Shown: piece by piece, positions 44,071-56,777 of the stretch | How positions within the stretch are numbered: the first letter of the stretch is position 1 | Layout: each line of letters begins with the position of its first letter | Assembly: GCA_037043015.1 (NCBI GenBank) | Contig: CM073326.1 | Span: 2,914,001 to 2,978,000 of the forward strand | DNA from: Bryum argenteum | Lineage: Eukaryota > Streptophyta > Bryopsida > Bryales > Bryaceae | Direction of reading: 5' to 3' | Length of the DNA: 64,000 bases | Made by a program: the position numbers and the translations under genes | The notes under the pieces: generated by a model | Told to the model about the DNA's origin: nothing | Seen by the model: the letters and a program-made list of their open reading frames with translations, nothing else | Database searches by the model: none

Positions 44071-46660
44071 ATCATTTCCTAAAGCAAATAGTCCTCATAC
44101 CCATTTTCTAAAGGCATTTTTAAAAATAAAATAAATCTATGTCTTTTGTTTTGAGATGGTTTTTGGGTGCATAATCATGAGAAGTTGAAGCTATTGTATT
44201 TAATAAAAATTGGAAGAGGCATAAAGGTGAACAGACATGTCCATAATTTAAATAGTTGTAGAGTGTGTAATATATTGATAGAGACTACACTAAAAGTTTG
44301 TAATATTTTCAATTGATATTTGTGAACAAGATGATGGGAACCAAATGATGAGATCATTGTAAATAAGGAAATCCACATGCGTGTGAGTGGACAATCACAT
44401 TTCTTAACGTAAAATATTAAAGGTGACAAATCAACTATTAGTGTTTCTCTTCTTTCTCAGGGCCCTCCTTTGCATGTGCACGGACTAAACATGCTTCTTT
44501 TTGAATTACTTGTCCTTTCATCAGGTGGTAACGTGGTTTATAGAAAAATTCTCAAAAACAACTTGATTGGAATCTCGCATTACCTCTAGAATATTTGGAG
44601 GATCCTCCACCTGTAATACACATGCACATTACAAATAGTACATACCACAACTGAGTATGCTTCTTCTTGGATTATAGGTGTTTTCACTAAGTGGCTGATG
44701 GCAAAATTTTCATAACCAATATTGGTGGAAACGCATTGTATCTAGAGTATTGAAAGATGGTGCAAATGTATGGCCTACTAGTTGGTCTAGGATAAAATAT
44801 CTTTTAATTTGGTAGTTGCAAAATTGACATTGTATTTATCTCAAGATGCTCACAACGTGTGTTTAACCAATTGATTGAGAAAATATCTTGCTAAGGTCGA
44901 TGGGAAAACAAGATTGTCCATGTTTTTGAGTATGCTTACAAATTGTATCTTACCAACTAATTGACGGTGACAAATTTGTTGATATCAAGAGATAGAACAT
45001 CACATTGTTCAATATAATTGATGGGCACAACACCATCTTGTTTTAGAGATATTTATGCAAATGTTCCGGTAATTTGTAATACAACCAATTTAATTAGTGT
45101 GTGCATTTAAAGTTGGTGAAATTGCCGGTTCGTGTTAATTGGATCTTATGGTGTTATAATTGACACAATAACACAAGATTTTAAGATCTATGAGAAATAC
45201 ATTTTTTTGATGTATATACATGCATAAAATTTCAAGTATAGAATAGGAGAAGCCTATTGTAGAGCTTAGAGGGTAGATCATCGTTTATAGAATGGTGCAC
45301 AAAATATTCAATAATCATTGCACAAATGTCAAATCTATCAAGATAATATCCAACCACCAATAAGGGATAAAACCATTTTAATATGAAACCAACATCACTT
45401 GTTCTTTTATTCCAACGTAGTAACATTATATATTTATTCCAAACTAGTGATATTACATATTTATTTCATATTTCATATTTATTTCATATTTCATATTTAT
45501 TTCATATTTCATATTTATTTATTACTTGACAACTTTGTGATGACCCTTACATGAAATTTTGTTTTCTAATCTCTAAGCACCCAATCAACCATGTTGTGAT
45601 GGATGCAAAACTTTGAAGGGTTGTCACAGCTTTGAATAGTAAATTCTAAGATTTCAAAACTTTCTTAATAACAATTTGGTGAGTCAAAGTTTATCATAAC
45701 TTCACTTGAATTTGCTGTTACTTCATAGAAGCCTTTAAATACAAATAAAATTTGTATAAGATTTTTCTCACGGATAGTTGCAAGCACCGATATCAACCAT
45801 ATAGATAGATATATAGAAACTCCGGTCCTTTCTAAGGGCCCGACATGAATGAAGTGTCCGTTCGTAATGCTAATATCCCGATGGCCACCGGACAAGGGGA
45901 AATTAGAACAATACTACTTCCCCCTCTCGAGGGTGGACACTATAACTGCGCTAGTTTCTAGCCTAGTTACTAGTGCCTTGAAGAAGATATCAACCATTTA
46001 GAGTTGAGTTTTAGACTAGGATAAACAAGTGATGTGTGAGACATATGTGATTCATAAGTCAAATCCCAATTTTTTTAGTACCAAAAATGTTATTATAGAG
46101 TAACAAGGAGTGCGTATGGAGATGATAATCATCAACGGTTAAGATTTAAGTCACTTTGTCTTGGAGTAAGAGTCAAACAGAGGGTTTTCCCAAGTGAAGT
46201 TTTAAATCAAACTTGCCTAGTTATTATCTGAAATTTCTTCTTATTGTAAAGTACTAAATCTAGTATGCCACTGATTTATTATTAAGAGTTTAATGTGATA
46301 AACTATATATTTGAGTGAGGGGTCAAGGTTTCACAACCACCTTAATATTGGACACCTACAATTTTATATAATTTTCATATTTTATAAAAAGGTACATATA
46401 CTATTTGATGGTCATCATAAGTATCACACCTTTAGTATAATCAATCTAATTAAATCTAGAGATATCAACATAATTAAGTACTTCATCATTATTAGATTAC
46501 GTACCTCAAAACATTAATTACGAGTTACCTCCATATCATAATAATCAATGGCATAAAAATGATGTTCAAGAATTTACTTTCCACCGTCATTCAAGTAGAT
46601 TACATAGGTATAGGATCAATGAACAGACCTCGACACCGCCAACGAAGGACCGATCAACGT
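44071..46660. other. Gene-poor AT-rich DNA
   Basis: No gene is recognised. A 17-18-bp array of TTTATTTCATATTTCATA lies at about 45455-45525. The 45925-45990 part matches 9950-10040 (possible SINE body). Confidence 0.5.
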
Positions 46661-46662
46661 TA

Positions 46663-46765
46663 TTCATCCACAGCGAGAGAAATCATCCACAAGGAAAGAA
46701 CTCATCCACAGCGAAGGAACTCATCCACAGCGAAGGAACTCATCCACAGCGAAGGAACTCATCCA
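46663..46765 (+). repeat. 19-bp tandem repeat in the eL31 promoter
   Basis: Five full copies of CTCATCCACAGCGAAGGAA plus a partial sixth are present. The last three full copies are identical and the first two diverged. The array ends about 190 bp before the eL31 ATG. Confidence 0.9.
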
Positions 46766-46835
46766 GATCTGAAGTATTCAGTCGTCAAAAGACGGAATTC
46801 ATCCATTATGAGTTGAATCAGTTATCATTCATCCA

Positions 46836-46852
46836 AATTAGGGTTAGGTTTG
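46836..46852 (+). promoter_or_regulatory. telo-box-like motif upstream of eL31
   Basis: TTAGGGTTAGGTTTG is close to the inverse of the plant telo-box AAACCCTAA, which is common in promoters and leaders of ribosomal protein genes. It lies about 105 bp upstream of the ATG. Confidence 0.4.
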
Positions 46853-46956
46853 CGGGAAGACAAGGAGAGAGGTTTTGGAAATCTCTTCCTCTTTCGCGTC
46901 CTCCATCGCCAAATCGTCTCCGGCAGTCCGGCTACTGTAAGAAGCAGGACGTCACC

Positions 46957-48146
46957 ATGGTGGAGAAGACGAAAATCCGCAAGGATGAGGTCGTCACTCG
47001 CGATTACACCATCAATCTTCACAAGAGACTGCACGGCTGGTAACACCACTACCTGCTTTTTACTTACCCGCATAAATCTTCAATAAACACGATACATTAG
47101 TTTTCTTTTATCTCCACAATATGCTTCTTCCAAACTTTGCAATGAAATTGACTCGTATTTCGTAGTTTGACCAATTTAGGGTTTCAAAAGAGCATTATTA
47201 TAAATTTCTCATCCAAAAGCGCGTAGCTCAGGTTGTTCACGCTCTGTTCAGTAACATTGAGCCCTCCCATGGAGTCACACGAGCGTGTTACATTTTGCTT
47301 GTGAGATTTGGTTCCAGAAGTGATATTCGTGAGATTGAACGCAGCCAGTGTTTAATTTTTCTATAATCCTGAATTTTCTTGTCATTGTACCAAGAAGCAT
47401 TACACTTGAGAGTGTGCTCGTTGCTTTGATATTGGATTCTCTAGAGAGCATGAGTTCCTTTAACCGAGGATGTTACGTTTCGGGTGAAAGATTAGGTTAG
47501 TGACAGTGATCGCAGCTGGTGTTTGTATTATTCTACAATCTTGATATTGTTCGAAGAGTTTCGTGAACACTTCGCTCGAGCATAAAAAAAATCTCCATGA
47601 TGCGTGTGTACTCTTTTCTTTGAAACTGTTAGTTTGGATTCTGTAGTGTGCATGAAGTTCTGTAATCGAGGGTGCCGCATAGATTAGGTCACAAAAACGA
47701 AAGTAGTGAGAGTGATCGCAGCTGGTGTTTGTACTTTTCAACAATCACTCGAACACTTTGTCATAGTATCAAGAATTTCTTCGCTAGATGCTTGTGTGCT
47801 CTTCTCTTTGGTACTGTTCGTGTGGATTGCATGAGGTTGAGGATATACTGCTGGTGTCTGTGACAGCACCTTCAAGAAGATGGCACCGAAGGCAGTGAAG
47901 GAGATCAGGAAGTTCGCGCAGAAGACCATGGGAACGAGCGATGTTCGGCTGGACGTGAAGCTGAACAAGCACTTGTGGAGCCGAGGTGTTCGCAATGTGC
48001 CCACCAGAGTGCGAGTGCGCATCGCCAGGAAGCGAAACGATGATGAGGATGCCAAGGAAGAGTTGTACTCGTTTGTCTCCGTTGCTGAGGTGCCTGCTGA
48101 AGGCTTTAGAAACTTGGGAACCAAGATCGTAGAGGAAGAGGATTAG
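46957..48146 (+). CDS. RPL31: 60S ribosomal protein eL31
   Basis: Exons 46957-47039 and 47867-48146 join as GGC TG|C ACC to give 120 aa, the usual eL31 length. The sequence starts [20 protein letters not shown] and continues [20 protein letters not shown]. It contains the family's [14 protein letters not shown] and [19 protein letters not shown] stretches and ends TKIVEEED. eL31 sits on the 60S subunit near the peptide exit tunnel. The single intron (827 bp) follows codon 28 and carries a threefold internal duplication. A 19-bp repeat array and a telo-box-like motif lie upstream. Nothing suggests a pseudogene. Confidence 0.97.
47337..47862 (+). repeat. Threefold diverged tandem duplication in eL31 intron
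   Basis: Three units begin with CGCAGC(C/T)(A/G)GTGTTT at about 47340, 47508 and 47717. They continue with a TTCTACAAT-like box, an AGCAT/CTCTTTTCTTT stretch and GGATT-(CT/GC)-GCATGAG. The last unit runs into the intron acceptor. Confidence 0.75.
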
Positions 48147-49300
48147 CTTCTGTTGTTTTTCAGCTTGTAACATGAAAATTAACAGCAATTCTTACTTTCC
48201 TATTGCATCATCTCTTTGTCCACTTCCATTTAATCTTAACCAAGGACTTGTGTACTTCCTAAGTCATGAGTTTAGCGTCGTCAAGTGAAAAAATCATGAT
48301 TGCGGTGATAATATTGGATACTATTACTTGGAAATGTAGAGCTTGTGTCCTTTATATTTTATGCATAAGGTCACCTAATTTGTCCTAATGGAGGTAATTT
48401 TGTCTCCATGTATTAGGCTTGCTTTGAGTGCGAAAAGTCTTAACGGCGAAAAGACATGATGAAGTATGTGTACTATAAATTAGAGTGAAATTATCATGTC
48501 CAATTAGTGTAGCGTGTGGATAAACATGGTAGGTTCTACGGGTGAAGATCTATACAATGTTCAATTTTGTTGTGCATATTGCACCATAATAAGTGAAGAT
48601 GCGGTCCACCATCTCCATTTACCATTAGTAGTGTGCATATTGCATTGTGTGGATATCTTCTTCGTGTTGTTGACAAATTGCAAGAAGCCATCGCCCCACC
48701 ATGTTCAGTTTCTCATGCTTATTAGTTACAATCTTTAGCATGTTTTGCATTTTTAGGATTTAGCACTACTCGATTTTCATGTTTGTCATCACCAACTCCT
48801 TCATCATCGGCCCCAATATATCCACTCCCTTGCAGGACACCTCTTTTAGTGCCAAGATTTTGGCTATGCGAGTTTGGTGCGTCAATTGTGCAAGTTCTAC
48901 GGGCGATGAAAAATTGGATGGATTTTAGACTAGTGGTAGGCATGGTTGATAAGGAATAATGGCCTCATCTCCGGCCTTGGCACTGGTGTCAATGGGGACA
49001 ATGTTAACCGCTTAGCTTAGTTTCACAAACATGGATTTTGGTTTTGTCGTGTATTTGTCAAGGCTACAATAGAGTGAGTAGAGCATTTATAATTCATGGT
49101 ATCTCCCCCAACCAATCACATGGTAGTTTTCAATATGACATTGCTTATATTGTATCATTGTAGTTGATCATGGATTTTGGTTTTATCTCACATTTGTCAA
49201 GGCTAGAACATAGTGAGTGCAACATTTACAGCTCTTCATGATTCATATTATAGTCTATATGGGATCCTTGAGGTTGTATCATAGTCTATATGGGATCCTT
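48147..49300. other. Intergenic
   Basis: No gene seen beyond the eL31 3' flank. A short duplication, ATAGTCTATATGGGATCCTTGAGGTTGTA, occurs twice around 49250-49310. Confidence 0.4.
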
Positions 49301-49309
49301 GAGGTTGTA

Positions 49310-49960
49310 AAATAGACGAGAATCCTTTTAAGGTACATTATAGGATTTGAGAATAGTGGGCATGGATTTCTGACAACATTGATAGTTTGAAGTATATTAT
49401 AGAATTTTTTAAAAGTACCTCGCGGATGACATTGGTAGTTGGATGTACCAATTTTTGATAATATTGGTTGCATAAACATCAACAACATGATAGTTGAAAG
49501 TATGTCATGAGATCATACACATGATAGAATTCTTAAAAGTACATCATGAGATTTTTGACAACATTGGTTGTGAGAATTTTGACAACAACGATTGTTGAAA
49601 GTATTTTAAAAAATCCTTCAAATGTACATCATGAGATATTCGACAACACTAGTTATGGGATTTTTGACAACACTCGTCATGGGACTTCTGTCAACACTAA
49701 TAGTTGTAAGTACATCATAGAATTCTCTAAAAGTACATGAGGTTTTGGACAACATGGTTGTGGGATTTTCGACAACATGGTCGCCGGATTTCTGAGAACA
49801 TGGTTGTGGGATTTTTGACAACATTGATGGTTAAAAGTATGCCATGAGACTTTCGACAAGAGAATACCTTGAAAGTACATTGTGGGGGGCTATAACTATA
49901 ATAGACTTATAGTAATCAAAAGTACACTTTTAGTTGAAAGTACGCCTTGAGATTTTAGAC
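49310..49960. repeat. Degenerate array of GAxTTTTxGACAACA units
   Basis: At least ten irregularly spaced variants of GGGATTTTTGACAACATTGG and GAAAGTACATCATGAGA alternate over 650 bp. Spacing varies from ~20 to ~60 bp. Overlapping frames on both strands are repeat translations. Confidence 0.7.
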
Positions 49961-50622
49961 AACTCTATACCGTCAGAAATCTTCAACGACAAATGTTATG
50001 GCCATCAATGTGGTGGCATGTACCATGTTCATTATTGACGCGAATGAGAAAACCATGAATGAGAAAACATCAATAATGACATGTGAATGATAAGTACCAA
50101 TGTGAACACTTTTTGAAGGGGTTGTTCTCCGGAGATCAAGTTCCTCATCAACCTAATTGCTCCATACAAAAAAGTCAACTCATACTCCATATAAAAAAAC
50201 CACCAACTTCATTGAAATCTGTTCAAATACCACAAGTGTTGATGTAGCACAACTCATATTAGGTGAATATATATCATAATACGTGGGTGGCAATGCAAGG
50301 CTGCGAAACAGTAAGCGAAAAATGTTAGAATAAACCGGTGGCAATGCAAGGCTGTGAAATAACAGCATGCTATTCTCAAGTTTGATATTTCAAATTGCAT
50401 GTTAATAGACCCTTTCGCATTCCCAAGTCCTCCTCTACGAAAGAATGAAAAAAACCCTAGATTGAGCATCCGATTATATGTTACAAATCTTAATAAGAAA
50501 CCGAGCGTCCTGGGTAATCGACTTTCAGCACTTAGCTCGGCATATGGAACACCTCATCGAAAAATCTACACTTTCTTAGCAACTAAGAGTTTCACAATTG
50601 CACTAACAAAATTGGAGAAAAG

Positions 50623-52205
50623 CTACACATTTGCATAATCACCTATTCTAAGACCTACAACCATCCAGCAATCTTTAAAAGCGCCTTGTAAAACCTGCAT
50701 AGAACGAGCACCAGTTAATGGTAATGCCTGAATGCAGAAAACAAATACCATATGCAAGTGATTTGAAGAAGGCAGTACCTTTTCTAAGCAAAAAGTGTAG
50801 ACTCTCTTGATTTCTTCCCCGTCTTCTGTGTGGAATATCACCTTCACTGCTTGAAGACCTCGTTTATCGCCCGGTCCATGAAATACCATGGGTGATGCCA
50901 TCTGCATGTGAGCATCAACATTGATAAAAATGGAATAAAATAGACGTGTTTGATTGAACTGAAGACAGTAGCTTAGATTAGCTTACCTCCCACTCTGAGA
51001 AGTTGAGAAGAGGTGAATACATGGGATCACGGACAATCTTCCCGAACTCCTCCAAAGTCAGGTATCTTTCAGCTGCATCCCACGCTCTGGCAGCATTCAC
51101 TGGCCCTCTTACCTGAATGCCAAATTATCACCGCTTAATGCTGATGAGAAGAAAGCTCGACGGAAGGAAGAAAGCTATGGTGACATGTACCTTTCCAGCA
51201 AGAATCTCGTCCACCCTGGCGGGCATTGCGAAAGCAAATGCTGTTTTAATGCCACTGTCCTCCTCAGGCCAGTCATTGCGCATCAATGCATCCATCTGTA
51301 CACAGCAAGGAAGCGTTGCAAGGTAAGAAGAAGAATAATTCCAGGCCTTCCTTTGAGGCTGGGGTAAAGAAGTATTTGTACAACCTATCCTTGTATATTT
51401 ATGCCCACTGAACCTGACATCAATGGTTCAAGCAATACTCTTTGTGTTGATACTAATTCCTTGAAGACAATGCAGATATCATCTCTATAGTGAATTATTG
51501 ATACATATTCTTAGGCTCATGTAGACTACCGACAGTGCAAGTTTCACAACATGGTGTTGGGATTCGTATTCTGAAAGAAGAGCTTCAACATGCTCGCAAT
51601 AGAATTAGATGGGACCTGATACGCTGTAGAAACAATTCGATGTTTCACTTGTTCGTAGTACACGGGAGATGAGTCATACCTGGACCCTGACAACAGTGGT
51701 AGGGGGCATGAGAGCAGTGGGTTTGCGACCCTCCAAGGGCCAACGTTGTTGTGTGGCATCCACATGCTGCATGAACTCCGCAAGCATTGTGTCGGACTCC
51801 GAAGAAAAACTCTCGCCATTGCTCCCTGCCTTACCACAAATTGCCCCAACACAACATCATCGGACGATAGCCTATAACCATGATAAGGAATTCATTCCAA
51901 TAACTATCTGTACCCTAGAATGCCCACATACTTGATTGTGCAAATTTGGATTTCATACCCGTGTACCCTAGAATGCCCACATACTTGATTGTTGCTCGCA
52001 TTCTATTAATGAATGAGGTGAGAGGGTTACCAGATGAAGCTACCACCACGCAAGGACGACGATGGATCAATGTGAGAGATCTTTTGGTGCTATCCCTGTG
52101 ATTGCATGCTGCTGTTCCTGCTGGCATGCTTTTGTGCCATGAATTTCGAGAGTTGGTAGTACCATTGCTGAAGAGCCAGCACGGGTGCGATGCAAGAGCG
52201 GCCAT
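50623..52205 (-). CDS. Plastid-targeted DUF4864-like protein
   Basis: Six exons (52031-52205, 51680-51825, 51191-51295, 50987-51112, 50779-50901, 50623-50694) join in phase into 248 aa. Residues 1 to about 55 are rich in Ser, Arg and Ala without acidic residues and end RRPCVVVASSG, a typical chloroplast transit peptide. The mature part reads TTVVRVQMDALMRND, then IKTAFAFAMPAR, then MYSPLLNFSEWE, then LQAVKVIFHTEDGEE, then DCWMVVGLRIG. This fits the DUF4864 pattern (PxxVVxxQLxALxxND; W near the end). The biochemical role is unknown. The ATG at 52205 is the first in frame. Confidence 0.75.
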
Positions 52206-52499
52206 AGCTGCCGCAATTTCTCCTCCGAAATCCAAACAGTAGCAGGACGAAATCCTCCTCGTAATCCCGTGGTTATGCGTCCCACGGTCACTGGGGAGCT
52301 CGATATTTCTATATTATCACCTCTTAAAGGAATGAACTGCATGTTAGCCTGAAGAGAGAATTCTTGTGACTTTTGGTAGAACCACACTTTACAATTGCAA
52401 AGAAATGTGATCAAGAAACCAAAAGAAAGGTGAGCAAAAGTGAAAACATAAGGTTTTGATACTTTATAAATGAATTTTAGAAGTCTAAACACCTCTTAG

Positions 52500-52670
52500 G
52501 GAAGCTTTACATGGGGAGTCAAGCCTAGCATGGGGTCGAAAGAGGGCAAAAATTATCTCAATGTGATTGGTCCATTATCTGTAATTCAAAAAATGAACCA
52601 ATCATGCAGAAAGAGGGAGTTTGCCCTCCAACGGCCCCATGTACCGCTTGACTCCCCATGCTCTGCCAAT
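52500..52670. mobile_element. Harbinger-derived MITE, 171 bp
   Basis: TTA at 52497-52499 and 52671-52673 flanks an element starting GGGAAGCTTTACATGGGGAGTCAAG. The right end is the degenerate inverse, CTTGACTCCCCATG. The termini match the 3.5-kb Harbinger element 0.4 kb away. An internal inverted repeat, GATTGGTCCATT with AATGAACCAATC, is also present. Confidence 0.7.
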
Positions 52671-53493
52671 TTATAATTTGCTCATTTATAATGATCACAG
52701 AGCCCCTCACAAATGGGCCAGAGTAGAAAGAAGCGAGTATGCACAGATATATTAGTTGTGTATCAATATTTAATTTTGTACGCTATGAAGACTTTGCAAT
52801 ACAAGCTCATCAATGAATGAACTCGAGCATAGAGTACCTTGTGTCTTTGTATTCACAAGAGAAATTTGAATTGAATGTATTAATAGCTAGATTGCAAATT
52901 TACGTATTTACATTTTGTTTAGTCCTTGATCAAGATAAGCCAACATAAGAGAGTTAGGTTCACATACGGGCACGTGTCAAATACGTTTGTAGAAATAAAT
53001 AGAGAATCTGTACCAGGCCAAATCTCAAACTAGTTTTCTATCTGACACTTGTTAGGGCCGCTTTACACGAGGGGCCAAGCCGTTGATGGGGCCAATGAAC
53101 ACCAAAATCCAGCAATATGATTGGTCAGTTTTCTGAAATTGGCCCGAGGGGCCTTACACGGGGAGTCAAGGCCAAATTTTTGAAACAATTTTTTAATGGC
53201 TGGGGGACAAAATCTGACACGGCCCGCGCGCCAAAAATCGGGTGCTACAAGAATGGAAGGCCGTTTCTTGGCCTCGGGGCCGTTTCCACAAATCCTTATT
53301 TTTTAAATTTTTTTTTAAAAAACTATTTTTTCAGCAAATCAGCACCATCAAATAGTGCCAAAATCTGGACGGTGGAAATTGCTCTCCTTTTCTTTCACCC
53401 TCTTCCTCTTCCACTTCTTCATTCTTTTTTCTCTTGCCTTGCTTGAGTGCTGTTTGTCATTGTCTTGTTTGTTGCTGAAATTTTTGAGATTTG

Positions 53494-54829
53494 ATGGAGG
53501 GTTCATCTTCCCAAATCCCCGGATGGAGTAGTGAGGAGTATGATGCATCGCATAGGGCATATAGCTTGGAGTCTCACGCATTTCAGCCCTTTAATGTCTT
53601 ATCACAGCAAAACCCTAGAAATGTCGAAATTCCAGAGTTTTTTAGGAGGTCGATTGGTTCAATTACTCCTACTCCACCTCCACTAATTTCAGGGTTTATC
53701 ACACCATCGAAGAGAAGCTTTGAGGAAATTGAAGAAGATGATGATGTGGAGATTATTGCACCAATTGCTCCCAAGAAGAAGGTCGTTTGAAAAGGGCAAC
53801 ATCTTCAAAAAGGCTCCAAAGAAAGCGAAGAAGAAGGAAGAGGAGGAGGAGGAGGAGGATGACAAGAAGCATTGGAAGGACAATTACGTCCTTCAAATGA
53901 TTGCATTGCGAGGGGAGATGGACCCGGAATTTGTCAAGAATGCCAAAAAACAAGGTAATTGCTCATACCTAAATTTTTTTGTCCATAAGTTTGCTTATGA
54001 AAAAATTAAAAAAATTCAGATTGGGCCTTTTAAAGGCCTTGGCCTTAGCCTTTGCCCCCTTTATCCCCCATTGGGGACTTATGAGAAAGTTGAGGCCTTT
54101 GCCATGGAGGGAATCGGGTGAGTGCATTGGGACTTGAACCTGGGTGAATGCCTTGCACATGCTTGCCAAGGTCTTCTTCTCCCCCTTGAGATGTCCTAAT
54201 TTGTATTAGCCTTCTATTTGTACACTTTGCAAAGCTGTAATTTTTGGGAATTAGGGATTTGAGTCAAATGTGCTGATTTTTTCACTAATTCGATGTTTTA
54301 GGTTCAATCACAATATGTAATTGCTTATGTGTTAATTTTTTCACTCCAATGTTTTAGGTGTTGATACATGGTCAAGCTTCATACTCGGATGATTGCGGTG
54401 ATTCCGGATTAAATCGAACTTCCGAGGCATGCAAGAAGAAATTCAACATCTTGTTCAAGCAATACCGAATTGACAAGCTTGCAAATGGTGTCTCCGGATC
54501 GACCGTAAGGAGTGTAAGTTTTATGAAGCTTTTGATCAATGGTGGCACCAAACAGTACCATTTCCAAACATGTCACTTCAACGGCAAGTGACACCACACC
54601 GGTTCAAGCTAGTCAAGATAGTGATGAAGGTGGGAATAAAGAACAAAATTCAACAACTACTACAAGTTCTTCTCAAAAACAAGCCAAGAAGACTTTTCAA
54701 GATCAAACTCTAGGTATGTTCACTCAAATGGTAGAGAATAGTACCATCATGGTTAAAAACTTTGAGAAAACAAATGCTTTACTAGAGAAGGTAGAGCATC
54801 AAATGGACCGCCTCATAGATAAACTATAG
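53494..54829 (+). pseudogene. Harbinger ORF1, Myb/SANT-like DNA-binding protein
   Basis: The frame starts MEGSSSQIPGWSSEEYD and continues to an acidic segment at 53790. A one-base shift then moves it to KGNIFKKAPKKAKKKEEE, followed by HWKDNYVLQMIALRGEM. An intron (about 53956-54357) is plausible. The next part, TSEACKKKFNILFKQYRIDK, is the conserved trihelix-like motif. Two further shifts precede a Gln/Ser-rich linker and a C-terminal coiled coil ending MDRLIDKL. In active elements this partner recruits the transposase to DNA and the nucleus. Confidence 0.8.
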
Positions 54830-54866
54830 ATGCTACTTATGTTTCTACTCTTCATCACTTTCCATG

Positions 54867-56301
54867 CTAGGAAAGAGAATTTACGCCCTCTTTGAGCAAA
54901 TGAGCTTCCCAAAATGAATTCGCCAGCAATTCATGGGCTTGTGTAGCTTGAATCAATAAATTTTTCACCCTTGCTTCCCTTTCAAGCCTTGTTTCATGTG
55001 CCTCGGTATTTTCAACTTCTTCAAATCCGCCATTGCTGTCCTTGTATGTAGCATCTTCATTTTCTTCCATGGACACATCATTGTCATTTATACGGAGAAA
55101 CCGACGCATCTCTCTTGCACCTTCAACTGCTGCATTGAAAATGTCCACATTTTCGAATTGCCCCATCAACCGGGAACTCTCTCTCCTCATAATTTGCTCA
55201 CTTTCTTTTGCCCACTCATTGTCAAACACGTCTTTGTGTATAATACACAAATTATGCAAACATATGCAAGCGGTAACTATAGACGGTATATGCCTTAAAG
55301 GCATGTCAATTCTTTTCAAAAGAATCCTCCAACGTCCCTTCAAAATACCAAAGGCTCTTTCAACGGCCATTCTAGTAGAGGATTGTATAAAGTTCCAATG
55401 AGCCTTAGCTCGTGGTAATCCCTCTTTTTCACCCTTAAACGGTGAATAAAACCACGGCCGCATTGGATAAGCGGCATCACCTACAAGTTTATAGGGTGCT
55501 AATTTCCCACTCATTATTTTTTTTCCAATATGTGAATTTTGAAATAAAGTCCAATCATGACAACGGCCGGCCCAACCAAAATCATAATCCCAAAACGACA
55601 CCTACTATCTACCACACCTTGGAGAAAATTTGAATAATACCCCTTTCTACAATAATAAGAAGTTGGGTCTAGAGGAGGGGCTATGATAGGAATATGGCTA
55701 CCATCTACCGCCCCTATTACATAAGGAATGCCCCTTAAATCCTCAAACTCTGCAGCAATTCTCCTCAATGTACTTGCCGTTTGTTTCTCAATTACTAATG
55801 GCTTCAAATGTTTTTCAATTGCCATACAAAATTCTCTAACAATTATAGATGCTGTACTTTCATGAACTCCATAAATTTCAGCACATCCCCGCAAAGAATT
55901 CCCACTACAAAGCCTATTGAGAGCAAGCAAGAGCAACTCGGGCTTTAAGTGGAATGGCACATCTCATGTTTGTATCTACTCGGTACAATGAAGGAGCTAA
56001 AATACCACATAAATAATCAAAAGTCTCGGGAGTAACCTTGTATGTTGCCGAAATAAATGTGTGGTATAGCTCCCAAACAATTGATTCTCCAAAAAAAAAA
56101 AGTTGTACGATCCCGCATCCAAATGCTCCGTGCTTCCCTTGAAAAGCCATCTCCCTCCACCATGATAGCATACATTATAGTCATGGCACTATAATGTTGA
56201 GCCAATGCCAATTGTTGCAAAATTGCAACAACGGAAAAAACATGCCTTATGGCCATAAAGAAAACAAGTGCAACTAACACCTTATGCCTCCTCTCATCCA
56301 T
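54867..56301 (-). pseudogene. Harbinger transposase (HARBI1-like, DDE_Tnp_4)
   Basis: From ATG 56301 (MDERRHKVLV) the coding sequence runs through at least three frames. They are joined near 56180 (SWWREMAFQGKHG...), near 55950 (FHLKPELLLLALNRLCSG) and near 55590 (FWDYDFGWAGRCHDW). The catalytic triad is present across frames: GAVDGSHIPI, GDAAYPMRPW and VERAFGILKGRW. The last 244 codons (54867-55601) are uninterrupted. The shifts make it inactive as read. Confidence 0.88.
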
Positions 56302-56777
56302 CTTTATCAAATGATAAAGAAGAAAGATCAAGATGGGTTGAAATAGTCGAAAACTCCTCTTATGGCCTCTAGAAACGGCCCCAAGGGCTTTACACATGGG
56401 AGAATCGGCCCCCACTTTATTAATTTCTTAATGTGTTCACCAAGCGGCCCATTGAGCCATTTGGGCTCAAATTTTGAGTGAAACGGCTTGGAGATTTGTT
56501 GGCCTCGACTCCCCATGTAAAGCGTCCCTTAGGATGAAGTATGTTACATTCTGCTAAATACTTGCTGATCACCATCTCCTATATCGTTCCGCAAACTAGG
56601 TACCGATGGCACCATTCAAGAAGGTGTTAGATGATTCAACATCTATTACACTTGTCAAGAAAACCAGTTTCTAGTAAGTTCAGAACTTAAAGATTGTGAT
56701 GAAGCACTTGTTGAGTTCTTAGATACACAATCAGCCGCCAACGAGGCTCCTAGGTACATACAAGTAGTTTTTATTGA

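Larger units (their letters stand above)
53055..56528. mobile_element. PIF/Harbinger transposon, 3474 bp, two ORFs
   Basis: The element is flanked by TTA at 53052-53054 and 56529-56531, the 3-bp duplication expected of PIF/Harbinger. Inverted ends read GGGCCGCTTTACACG and GGGACGCTTTACATG. It carries the usual pair of genes: a Myb/SANT-like DNA-binding ORF (plus strand) and a DDE transposase ORF (minus strand), convergent. Both are damaged. Subterminal GGGGAGTCAAGGCC copies lie near each end. Confidence 0.9.

Noticed and set aside
47784..48188. 134-codon minus-strand ORF
   Set aside because: Antisense to the second exon of eL31, whose forward product is unmistakable.
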